From Brachyhypopomus gauderio (taxonomy: Eukaryota > Chordata > Actinopteri > Gymnotiformes > Hypopomidae), in contig NW_027506878.1 in NCBI RefSeq assembly GCF_052324685.1, positions 392,001 through 456,000 of the forward strand: a stretch of DNA of 64,000 nucleotides. The letters run 5' to 3'. Under the pieces are notes generated by a model. The model was not told where the DNA came from, did not search any database, and was given only the letters and a program-made list of their open reading frames with translations. Shown here in pieces: positions 46,316 through 57,400 of this stretch; position 1 is the first letter of the stretch, and the number at the start of each line of letters is the position of its first letter. A program made the position numbers and the translations under genes.

Positions 46316-47010
46316 ATGTAAATGTAAATTTATTTCTATAGCACTTTTTTGAGCCCTTGCTCCAAAGTTCTTTAGCACTCTAAAAATAAATGTAAAAAAT
46401 AAAGAAGAAATAAAATATACAAGACAATCAAAAAAATAGGAAAGTTTTACATAAAATGCATAACATATACAAACATAAAATAAATTAAATAAGTAAGTAA
46501 CAAAATTAAGAAAAACTAAGTAAAACCCCCACACTACAAAAGTTAATTATGGATTGTTTCAAAGGCCTGGTATACTGTTACTTTCTTATTGTGTGGTGAA
46601 ATTTAATTTGGTTCATAAACCATATTTTGCAAACTCAACAATATATTGCTTAGCTACATAACCATTTTTGTTACCATGTTGCGTTCTGGTGTTTTTACAC
46701 TGACCCCATCTATATGTTCTCTGGTTTCTTCTATACTGACTAGTTTCTTTCTGAAGTGTACACAGGATGCAAAAGCAATTCCTGATTCACCACAAAACAT
46801 GTTCCTCCATGCTATACTGCTAGATAATTATATACAGTATTTTGCTAGATACTGTGTGCTATTCTGGTCTGTGATATTCTAAAATGTTGTATTAACATTA
46901 TATTTTATTCATTGTACATGTACATGACAGTACATTTAGTTAATACCATATACTAGTGGATAGAAGTATGCTTTAAGCTTCAAACTACCGTAATTAAAGA
47001 CACTTATAAA
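46316..47010. other. AT-rich non-coding gap with a LINE/SINE tail
   Basis: The segment at 46316-46400 (AAATTTATTTCTATAGCAC) resembles the 3' tail of L2-type elements. Nothing else recognisable. Confidence 0.5.
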
Positions 47011-47020
47011 TATGTGACAA

Positions 47021-47299
47021 CGTCACATATGGGGCCCCCTGCTGGCCGCCTCCACAGTGGCAGTATTTCATGTTGTCCTGTTGTTGAGTTGGTGTTTGTT
47101 CCTCAGGTGGGCTTACTACAATCCCCCAAACCTGAGGGTCATTTGTCTGTCTATATATGTCTTATCTACCAGTTGACTGCTGGTCATTATATCCTTCATT
47201 TGGATTGTGTCACAGGTGCACATTATTGATTAAATCCTCCTTTTCCCCTGAGACTGGCGTGATTGCTTCCTTTTTCGTTTGCAGTCCTCGCCCGTCACA
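47021..47299 (+). repeat. Solo LTR, family 1
   Basis: Contains the family 1 order: GGCCGCCTCCAC, CTCAGGTGGGC, CTATATATGTC, CAGTTGACTGCTGGTCATT, GAGACTGGCGTGAT, CCCGTCACA. No interior or second LTR is present. The target duplication is unclear. Confidence 0.75.
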
Positions 47300-47407
47300 A
47301 TCAACTGGTGGACTGATTTGGACTGTCGGGGCAGTGCTAGTAGTAGCTGGAGGGCTGAGCTATACGTGACACACATACAATAAGAATAATATAATTGCAT
47401 ATAATAC

Positions 47408-47585
47408 CAGAGTTGTATAATCCAGGTTCAGAAAGTAAAAGTCCTCACCAGGATTTTGCTCAAGCTTGCTAGATTTTCTAATTAGTGGAATCCAGGTAAA
47501 ATTAGTGGAATCAACACAATCCAGGAAGCCTGAGCAAAATCCTGGTGAGGACTTTTACTTTCTGAACCTGGATTATACAACTCTG
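47408..47585. mobile_element. Palindromic MITE, copy 3 of 3
   Basis: Complementary ends CAGAGTTGTATAATCCAGG and CCTGGATTATACAACTCTG. The centre is inverted relative to copies 1 and 2. Both arms share changes not found in the other copies (GTATAATCC instead of GTCAATTCC). Confidence 0.85.
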
Positions 47586-47689
47586 ATTAATACTACAAGT
47601 AAATGTTAGGCTTAAATATTTGCCGTGATATTGCCTCATCTCTAGAATCCATAATCCTCATCTCTGCTTTTAATATATTTTTAATACAT

Positions 47690-48400
47690 TTTTTAAATTT
47701 TAATCATGCCAGCCGTGCTGCACGACAAGCCCTGTCAGCAGCATGCACCTGTCACCATCTGTAGATGGATCACAGACGTCCTAACTGATAGGAAGCAACA
47801 CATGAAGCTGGCAAAACAAGTCTCAGACTCCCAGACCACCAGCACAGGTTCCCCACAAGGCCGTGTCCTCCCACCCCTACTCTGTATACTAACAGCTGTG
47901 CTTCCAATCACAAGTAAATCAAAATCCTGAAATTTGCTGATGGCACCACTCTCATGAGGCTAATCTGTGTGGCTAAAGCAACATGGAGTTCAGTGCTTTA
48001 AGGTCAATAGAAATGGTTGTTGACTTCAGAAAGTTCTCAACCTCACCTGTCCTATCACTCTGGGTGAATGTGGAATCTTTTCACTTTGGGCACCATCACC
48101 TCCAATGATCTCAGGTAGGAGCAGAACACAACAAATGATGTACTTCCTGCAGAGGTTGAAGAAGTTCAACCTACGAAAGCTGCTCATGGTACACTGAGAT
48201 CATCGAGTCCATACTCACCTCTTCAATCTGGTACACGGCTACTGCCAAGCACAAGGGCAGACTACAACATATCATCTGCTCTGCTGAGAGGGTGAGAAGC
48301 TGAAATTCCTCCTCCGGGACTTGCTTCCAGATCACTGCTTACCTTCAAACCTTGAGCATGACATCTTGAGAATACTCCTCTCTGGCATGAAGCTGAGGTC
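47690..48400 (+). mobile_element. LINE reverse transcriptase fragment
   Basis: Broken frames encode ICRWITDVLTDRKQ, SDSQTTSTGSPQGRVLPPLL and KILKFADGTTL, then segments resembling IIESILTSSIWY and KGRLQHIICSAE. This is the palm to C-terminal part of a fish non-LTR element. FADG in place of FADD shows loss of the catalytic pair. Confidence 0.7.
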
Positions 48401-48774
48401 TGTATTAAAACCTCTCGCTACAAGCTGAGTTTGAGGCCTACTGCAGAGCCTTATCAACAAGATCTGAGTTCCTCACTGATATGAACTGTGACTATATTGC
48501 ACATCTTAAATCAATTACTATTATATTATCTATCCTACTACCACTACTAACCATTTTGACCAACACTCACTACATTTTTACCTATTGTGTTCTACTTGTC
48601 TTTATTCTGATTGACACACACAAATTTCACAGTTAAATTCCATGTGTGTGTAACTGTACTTTCAACATAAATATGATGCTTGATATTGACAAAAAATACT
48701 GCTTGATTTTATTTAAACATAAATAAAAGCAAGCAGTAATGGCCATAACAGTATGTTATTGTTTTGATATACTG

Positions 48775-50820
48775 TGTCACGGTGAGGCGGTCCCCTACCG
48801 GCCGCCTCTGTCCACAGCGGCTGTTGTTGTTGTTGTTGTTTGGTGACGTCATGTGCGTCCCTCAGGTGGGCGGAGCCCATGATCCGTCTCACCTGAGGGT
48901 CGTTTGTTTGCCTATATATGTCTTGTCTTTGTACCAGTTGACCGCTGGTCATTATATCCTTAATTTGGAGATAGTGCACGGGTTTTAGGTTTGCACACTT
49001 TCTATTAAACCATCCTTTTTCCCTGAGACTTGGCGTAATCGCTTCCTTTTTGTTGCTCACACCGCCCGTCACAGAATGACCAGCCACCCTTCGGAAGCCG
49101 CCGAGTCTCTTTTTCTTTCTCCTTCGTTCGTGGTCATGTCTCGTGGTAAGTGTTTGTCTGCGTGGTGTTTTGTTTGAAGAGCTCCGCCGTGCTTTTGTGT
49201 TTTGTGTGTGTGTATGTGTAGCACGGCGAGGACCAGGGCAGTCTGCCCTGAGAAGGCTCTTCGTGTTCGGTGTTTGTTGTGAGAGTTCCGCCGTGCATTT
49301 GTTTGTTTGGCACGGAGAGGACCAGGGTGTCTGCCTGGGAAAACTCTCTTGTGGTGTCTTGAGTGTGTACGGGTGAACGAGCGGAGGATCTATGTGCGTG
49401 CTCGCCTGTTCCGTGTGTGTGACGCGATCACCGCTAGTCACTGTCGCCTCGCTCCCCGTGTGTCTTGTGTTTGATGTGGGGAGCGACTGCGACTCTGAGC
49501 GGCGCGTCACTATTATGTGTATGTCGAGCGCGCACGTGTTTGTCCCCCTCGTTTACTGTCTGAGCACTATTTTGTTTGTCTAGTCTTTGCGTGTTCGTTG
49601 TGTCCTAGCGTGCTTGTGAAATGTTATTGTTACTCGTAATTCCACGCATGCTCCTCCCCTTAAATGTGTGTTTGGGGGGGGAACGGCTGTGGTCCCGTGC
49701 CATGGGGTATGGCACGGAGGGCGTCTGAGGCGCTTTTGTGTTTTGTGTTTGTATATATGTGTGTGTGTGTGTTCTGTGCAGGTGCTTCTCCTTGGCAGTG
49801 TTCCTGGACCTTGTGGGGGTCTCCACCTGGCAGGAGCCCCCTTGTGTTGTGGGGTGACCGGAGCCCGGTCATAAAGAGCCCCTCCCTAGAGGGCTGGGGC
49901 CCCCGGATGTTAGGGGACCATGGGGCTCCGGTCTGAAAAGCTCCTGCTGAGGAGGGAGATCCTCCCTCCTGCCCGGGGTGACCAGGAGGCCCTTGGGGCT
50001 GCTCCCTAGCCCGTGTCGGGGGTGCTCTGGGCCTCGGTCTCTGGCGCTCCTGGGTTGGGTGGAGGAGTCCACCTTGCGATGAGAGGCCCCGGGAGGGGTT
50101 GGCTCCCCAGGAGGCTGGGGTGACCCCTAGCAGAAGGCAGGGGTCAGCTCTGGGAGGAGGTAGGTCCAGGAGGTGAAGAAGCCACGCCTTGGAGAGGTAG
50201 CCTGCACACACACACACATATACGAGGGAGGAGCCGTAGCCCCTCGTCCTCACACCTGTGGGGCTCACCGGCTGAAGGCCGTTTAGGGCGTGAGGGCCCT
50301 GTGACCGACTGGGGCGTGGTTTTGTGTTGTTAACGGCCCGGTCGGTCCAGGGTCCCACCCGGGGAGGTGAGCTGTTTAATGTTGTGTGTTTTATGTTCCA
50401 GCTCCCGGACTGCAAGAGGTGTGTTCCTGCCTGTCCCTGCCTTCCTGCCCCTTCATGTTTTGTGTGCAGCCGCTGTGTGCCACACACCCAGTGGAGGGGA
50501 GTGCGGCTTGGTGGGGGGGTCTGTCACGGTGAGGCGGTCCCCTACCGGCCGCCTCTGTCCACAGCGGCTGTTGTTGTTGTTGTTGTTTGGTGACGTCATG
50601 TGCGTCCCTCAGGTGGGCGGAGCCCGTGATCCGTCTCACCTGAGGGTCATTTGTTTGCCTATATATGTCTTGTCTTTGTACCAGTTGACCGCTGGTCATT
50701 ATATCCTTAATTTGGAGATAGTGCACGGGTTTTAGGTTTGCACACTTTCTATTAAACCATCCTTTTTCCCTGAGACTTGGCGTGATCGCTTCCTTTTTGT
50801 TGCTCACACCGCCCGTCACA
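48775..50820 (+). mobile_element. Family 1 LTR element, copy E (complete, young)
   Basis: Two 299-bp LTRs (48775-49073 and 50522-50820) differ at only about three positions, with perfect duplication TACTG on both sides. The interior is 1,448 bp and has no gag or pol. TATATA lies at 48913-48918; the predicted RNA start GCTGGTCATT is at 48944-48953. PBS AATGACCAGC is at 49075-49084. A polypurine run (GGTGGGGGGGTC) precedes the 3' LTR. Confidence 0.95.
49075..49084 (+). other. Putative self-primer binding site, family 1 copy E
   Basis: AATGACCAGC begins one base after the LTR and is the exact complement of GCTGGTCATT at the predicted RNA 5' end, 31 bp after the TATA box. Copies A and C carry AATAACCAGC with GCTGGTTATT, a matching change on both sides. 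Confidence 0.7.
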
Positions 50821-50829
50821 TACTGTATG

Positions 50830-51180
50830 TTAATTTGATATATTGTATGTTATGGGATGGACTTGTGACTACATAGATAATGTGTAAATTTGTATATTCA
50901 AAAATGAAATAAAACCACTTAAAAAAACATAAAAGCATTTATTATTGGAATGTAGGTTATAGAAGTGGGAGTTTTTAGAGTGTTACATTTCTTTTTTTAA
51001 TAATATTTCTTTATTATAAATGTATGTATACTTCAAAAAATTGTTACTACAAAAAGCTGTCTGCTTTCCCAGTATACGTTTTCAAATGTATTACAAAATG
51101 CAATGATTATTAATAGTAGCATGTAGTCCATCAGAATACCTGCTTGGTTGCAAAGATATGACATTAGGTCCCAAAAGGTT
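50830..51180. other. Non-coding gap
   Basis: AT-rich sequence after the LTR and before the CARD exon. AATAAAACC near 50909 and the minus-strand sequence after the CARD stop codon may hold the 3'UTR. Nothing else is recognised. Confidence 0.4.
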
Positions 51181-51187
51181 AAAGCTT

Positions 51188-51459
51188 CTAACTATTGCTG
51201 GGTCCAGACTCCAGGTCATCCACCAAGTACGGTTCCTTCTCCTTAAGGATTTTATAGAATTCTTTTTTCACAGTTCTGCCTCCTGCATTAAGAGCTTTGT
51301 CTAAGATCCTCATTTGACTCTGAGATGTTTTTGTAGTTTGTATATCACTGTATGTTCCACCAGTAATCATCCCTTTGCATTTAAGGCGGTCTGCTATTTC
51401 CATTACTGAATTGACTCGATCAATCAGTTCATCCATGTGTTTATCCACAAAGTCAACCT
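51188..51459 (-). CDS. CARD exon (last exon)
   Basis: Encodes VDFVDKHMDELIDRV, ADRLKCKGMITGGTYSDI and RTVKKEFYKILKEKEPYL, then a TAG at 51188. Length (about 89 aa) and helix pattern fit the C-terminal CARD of NLRP1/ASC-type proteins. The acceptor region CAGAG offers two alternative AGs, two bases apart. Confidence 0.85.
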
Positions 51460-54400
51460 CTGAAATTCAAAGACCCAAGTAAAATTCATGAGAGTTGAGC
51501 TGAGAGTGTAGTTACATCATATTCTAAAGACATACTCAAACCCCATTAACCAACACCATACTGCCCTGACAACTAAATGTTGCTAACTTAAATACATGGA
51601 CTCAACTTATTGCTCAGACTGTTGTCTCCAAATACTGACAAACATAATCTGAAAATAAATGCTACTCTGAACAGAAGACTGGGCTACACAAAGACTAGAC
51701 TGTGACAGTCTTTCACTTTGAGACTTTGGTCTATTTTCAAGTAATTTATTAACAAATGTTATCACACCTGGTACCATTTTGAGTGATGTTGCTTCTGCGC
51801 TCTGACCTGAGGTGACACAAATAGGCATCTTAGTGAGTAGCTGAGTGGCTAGATTCCCAGACACGGATTAAGCCCACAGATTAAGTCCCCAGGGTGGATC
51901 TCACCTGCTAGTACTGTAACACAAGAGCAGGCTCTTCCATGGATGTTGCTGTTGCCAAGGGCAAGCCCTAGCAACAGCATCATCCTGGAACGAGCCTGCA
52001 CTTGTGCACTTGGAAGTGTGCACATCTTGTTTCTCGGCCCTGAGAAATTGTCCCCCACCCTCAGGACTATTGACACAACTACTGCAACAAATGCAATATC
52101 ATATTAATGTGGCATACAAATGGGGTTATTATGTATGACGAATAGTTTCAAATGTGCAATATCTGAATATACATCATGTTATGTACACTCTGTGTGTAAC
52201 TTAAGCACTCTTTTTATATTTAAGTATTTAAACTTATCATCATCAGTATCATCATCACTGAGTTACAGAACAAATCTCATTGTTTAACCATAATGCCAAT
52301 ACAGACTCTCTTATCTACACATACACCAAAACAGTAGTGAACGTTTGGTTTAATTCATATTTCTAATTCAGATTTGGGTAAACCTGCTTTATGTTTGTAG
52401 CCCAAGATAAGAGTGCTCCTTACTGCAGTTTAACAGTTTACAGTTTAACTACAGTGGCAAAACTTTAAACACATACAAAGTTTAAAACTAGTTTTTTAAA
52501 CATTTATATTATGTACACCTGGTAAAAGTATTGTTGAACTGGAACTAATGAAAACAGTGAAGGGTTTAACTGAGGGTTAACTGAGGGATGGTAATGATGT
52601 CCAGGGATTTAACATCGTGAGTCACTGGAGTACAAATTGGAGAATGTGCTGCATCACTTTTTCAGAGAAACACATTGTAAAAGAACTTGCACTTACATGT
52701 CTTATCCATTTGTTCTGTCAGAAAGATCTGATGTGGCTCCCACACCTCCATTCCATCTTCATCCAAGACACTCACTGTAACATCCTCATCCTCACAGAAC
52801 ACCACAAACGTGGGGTGATAGTTGGGGCCATAGGTACGCTGAAACAGGGCAACCTTCAAAAGGACATTAGCATTTGAAGAGAAGATGACGTGAAAACATG
52901 CCACCATTGTAGAACTTTCTAGAGGCCCGTTTGGTCAGATTGCTCAGGCTGTAGTTTACCTTTGGCTGGGGCGTATAAGGGTCACAGGATGCCGTGTATT
53001 TTCTACCAGGTCTCAGTTCACATGTGGAGCTTGTTTCAAAATACGTGTAGCTTTTAAGCTTTTTCTCCACCTGCATAACAAGTATGAAGAAATTTACCAT
53101 TGAGGTACATAAAGGGGCCTGTTATTATAAGGCACTAAAACTGATTACCATGGTTACTTCAAAGTGAACTCACTGACTCCAACTGAAGAATTTAATTAAA
53201 TGAATGAAAACAAAACGAAATATAAATGTGCAATAACTAAAAATATGCCAATGCAACATTCAATGACAAAAGGCGTAAATAAGGCACAACAGAGTAACAT
53301 AGCTTTGATCCAAATCAAAACACACAGGAATGAGCAACAAAACCACATTCACCACAACTGTCGTATGAAGGAGGCTGTTGGTGGCAGCCAACCTTAATAC
53401 ACAGTGATGACCTTGATACACAGTGATTACCTCCTCTACTGGGACGTTTTCTGGCAACAAGTGGATGAGCAATTTATTCCTGATTTTTTGGCCATTCATT
53501 TCTTTATAGAAGAGCAACACTTGAGCACCGATGGGTCTGGAGTAGAAGATCAGGTTTATCAGGGGGCCAAAGAGGGAGAGACCCTGGACTCTAATAATCA
53601 CATGTGTGTCTGTCACTTTCAGTGGCTTTAAGATCTCTATATTATCATCAGTGAAATGTGCCACAGCCAGTTCAACTTGATTGTCTTCTGTAAACATAAA
53701 GAAAACATTATGGTGCATGTACAGGTAGTATGAAGCTACTGCTGAAAATTCAGAAATTATTTTCAAAATTATTATTTCCTTTTAGAATGTTTCAACTTTA
53801 ATGCACATGAACACTAAACCTATCTATATAGGGTAAAATGATGGTGCTTTTTTAGTGTCACCAGAACCTGAACCTGAAATCATTATTACTTGTAAAAACA
53901 AGTCTGTAAAATCCATTCAGGTATGCAAAAGTTGAAGTAAAAATTCAGGTTCAGGTCGAAATTCAGGTTCGGGTCAAAATTCAGGTTCGCATTTAGCATT
54001 CTCGACCCGAATTTCAACCTGAACCTGAATTTCGACCCGAACCTGAATTTTTACTTCAATTTTTGCATACCTGAATGGATATTACTTGTTTTTTGAAGTA
54101 ATATTGACTTCAGGTTCAGGTTCTGGTGACACTAAAAAGCTCCATATAAAATACACAGTATTGTTTAGACCTAAAGAAATGGGAAAAATCCATTTAGTAA
54201 AATTCAGCTGAACATGGAGCTCCAGCAATGTTCTTAAAGACAAGCACATGTTGAGCACAGGAGGATGTATGTTAATGATAATGGACCATAAATTGACTTT
54301 TTACCATAAGATGTCTCACAGTGTGGGAGGTGCAGATGGCTGACTGAACCTTCAAAGCAGTCTATTTTGTACAGGGGTCCTGCAGGCTGCATGTGTCCTA

Positions 54401-57400
54401 ACCCGTCCATGAGACGCGTGTCCCAGGAGACGATTCTGTACAGCACCTCCCCTTTATCCTCCATCTCAAACACGAGGTTGGTGATTTTACACTGGAACAC
54501 ACCAGCCTGAGGGCACTGGAACCTGCAGGGCAGAAGACCCAGATCACAAAATCATATTGGATATAGCAGAATGTCTCTGCTGAGACACCATTAGGCGTTC
54601 CACCTAATGGTGTTCCACACTGACAGTGTAAAGGTATGATGCACGTCTGCAAGTGTTTGTGGGAGTTGATGGGATTAGTGTGAAAGAAAGGAATTATCCC
54701 AAAGGAATGGTGCAGAGCAGGGGCAATCCTCACACCAAAAGAGAAAGACGCAGCAAGAATAGAACAGTTTGGACTGCAAGTGAGGTGCAATGCTGTGATG
54801 ATGAAGTAGTTTCTGCTGACACCATCTTGGTTGTATATAATAGGCTTATTAGGTAAATCTGTATCAAATCAAGCACCATCGACTGCTTGAGAGAGGTCAC
54901 AAGCCAATGTGAATTTCCTCTGAAGTTTGAAGTTCCTTCCCCACCTATATGTGCAAGTTGTCGATGCAAGATTAGGATCCCACATATTAGCACAATATGC
55001 CATGCATATGGATCAGAGAAACATGAGTATGAGAGAGAGGGGTCTCGATATTTAGACTGGATAGAGACAGGAAGAGGGCCCACCAGACAAGAGGGTGCAC
55101 ACCTTTGACCTTCAGACTTGGGCTCCTTTTACTTAAATCATATGTAACCTAGACATTTCATATTTCTTCTCTGTCCAGCTCACTCCTATCTGCATAGCAA
55201 TAAGTTTCAAATACAGGTCACCCAGTTGATCTGGGAGGCTCGTGAAGGTAAAGGAGATCTGGCTGTCCTCTGGCTTGACCTCGCCAACGCTTATGGGTCC
55301 ATTCCATACAAGTTAGTGGAAGCATTGTTTGAACAGCACCATGTTCCAGGCAAGATCAGGGACCTCATTCTGGAATATTACAGCTGCTTCAGTCTGAGAG
55401 TCACCTCTGGATCAATAACATCTACATATCACCGGCTTGAGGAAGGCATTATTACCGGATGCACCATTTCAATGATATTATTTGCCTTGGCCATGAATAT
55501 GGTGGTGAAGTCAGCTGAGGTAGAGTGCAGAGGCCCAATCACCAATTCCGGCATTCGGCAGCCCCCTATCAGAGCATTTATGGACGATCTGACAGTGACT
55601 ACAACATCAGTCCCGGGCTGTAGATGGATCCTGAAAGGCCTTGAGTGACTCATCAGTTGGGCACGAATGGACTTCAAGCCAGCCAAGTCGAGGTCCCTGG
55701 TTGTCAGGAAGGGGAAGGTCACAGACAAGTTCCACTTCTCAATAGGAGGCGTCCGGATCCCATCTGTGAGGGAGAAGTTGGTCAAGAGCTTGGGGAAGAT
55801 CTACGACTTCACTATGAAGGACACCCCAGCACTCCAATCAACAACAGAGGAGTTGGGAACCTGGCTGTCAGTGGCAGATAAGTCAGGGCTTCCAGGCAAG
55901 TTCAAAGCTTGGATCTATCAATATGGAATCTTGCCACGACTCCTCTGGCCAATGCTGGTCTATGAAGTGCCAATGACCATCGTCGAGCACTTTGAGAGAA
56001 AGGTCAGCTGTTTCCTCCGGAAGTGGTTAGGCCTACCACAAAGCCTCAGCAGCACTGCCTTGTACGGGAAGAACAACAAGCTAAAACTGCCCCTCAGTAC
56101 CCTGACGGAGGAGTTTATGGTTACCCAAGCAAGAGAAGTGCTGTTGTATAGAGACTCCAGTGATAACAAAGTCTCCTCAGCAGGCATAGAAGTGAGAATT
56201 GGCAGAAAGTGGAAGGCCCATGAGGCAGTCAGCCAGGCTGAGGCACGGCTGCAACACAGCATGCTGGTGGGAACAGTGGCATCCGGTCGTGCAGGCCTCG
56301 GGAGCTACCCAAGACCCCACTACGACAAGACCCAAGGACAAGAAAGGCAACAGCTGATCCTGGAAGAGGTCTGAGCAGGGGTGGAGGAAGCCCAATGTAG
56401 TAGGACAGTAGGGATGCAGCAGCAGGGAGCATGGACACGGTGGGAAGAGGCAGTGGATCGAAAGATCTTGTGGTCAGAGCTATGGAGATCAGAGCCACAC
56501 AGAATCAAGTTCCTCATCCAGTCGGTGTATGGCGTACTCCCAACTCCATCCAATCTCTTCCGCTGGGGTCTGGCAGAGACTCTGTGCCCTTCCTGCCGGA
56601 AAACAGATCGCTGGCGCACATTCTGAGCTGCTGTCCGTGGGCACTTGGAGATGGTCATTACCGCTGGCACCACCACCAAGTGTTGCAGGTCATCGCCGAG
56701 GTCATGAGCACAGGGATTTCCAACACCAGCAACCAACAGGGCAGGCCATCGCCTTTGTTAGGGCTGGGGAGAAGCCAGCACCAGAATTGAGCAGAGGGGC
56801 TACTGGCAACCGCTCGGGACTGGCAGATGATGGTCGACCTAGGAAGACAGCTCCAATTCCCAGGAAACATAGCGGTGAGCACACTCAGGCCAGACATAGT
56901 ATTAGTGTCTGAAACAATGAGGCAGGTGGTCCTGCTGGGAAGATGGTTGTGGATCAAGCGGGGGGGGGGGGGGGGGGGGTGGATCTGTGAGCTACACAAG
57001 CTACTTATGGCGCATTTCCACACGGGCCTGCTTGGTGCGGTACAGTTCAATTCGCGACGGTTTGTTAGTGTTTCCATTACAAGTTTGCCGATACCTTCAG
57101 GTACTTTTTTCGTACCTACTCGCTCGAGGTTCTAATCATTCCAAAGCGGAAAACTTCTGTGACGTGGGGGAACAGCATGACACTGATTGGCCAGGGAGTG
57201 TTGTCACAGGTTGCGTCACAGGATGCGTCACAGGATGCGTCACAGGAGAGCGACTCCTCCGCTATCGCCATCTTGTCCATTGTTGTACGGTGTTGTGGTC
57301 GCATACAAATGATGTCACGACACTACAACCCGCGCGCCAACAGTGACTCCACCCACATTGTGGTGGTCCACCATTGTAATGGAAACACAACGCGACCGTA

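Noticed and set aside
47016..47304. Clear 5-bp target duplication for the family 1 solo LTR
   Set aside because: GACAA and ATCAA match at only three of five positions, so the boundary is left approximate.
48713..49510. 265-codon minus-strand frame across LTR copy E
   Set aside because: Antisense to the element and spans LTR and interior with no domain. Similar frames in other copies are broken.
51849..52076. Chemokine-like frame (MMLLLGLALG leader then CSC)
   Set aside because: There is only one short stretch, with no second exon, no spaced cysteine pair and no supporting splice acceptor.
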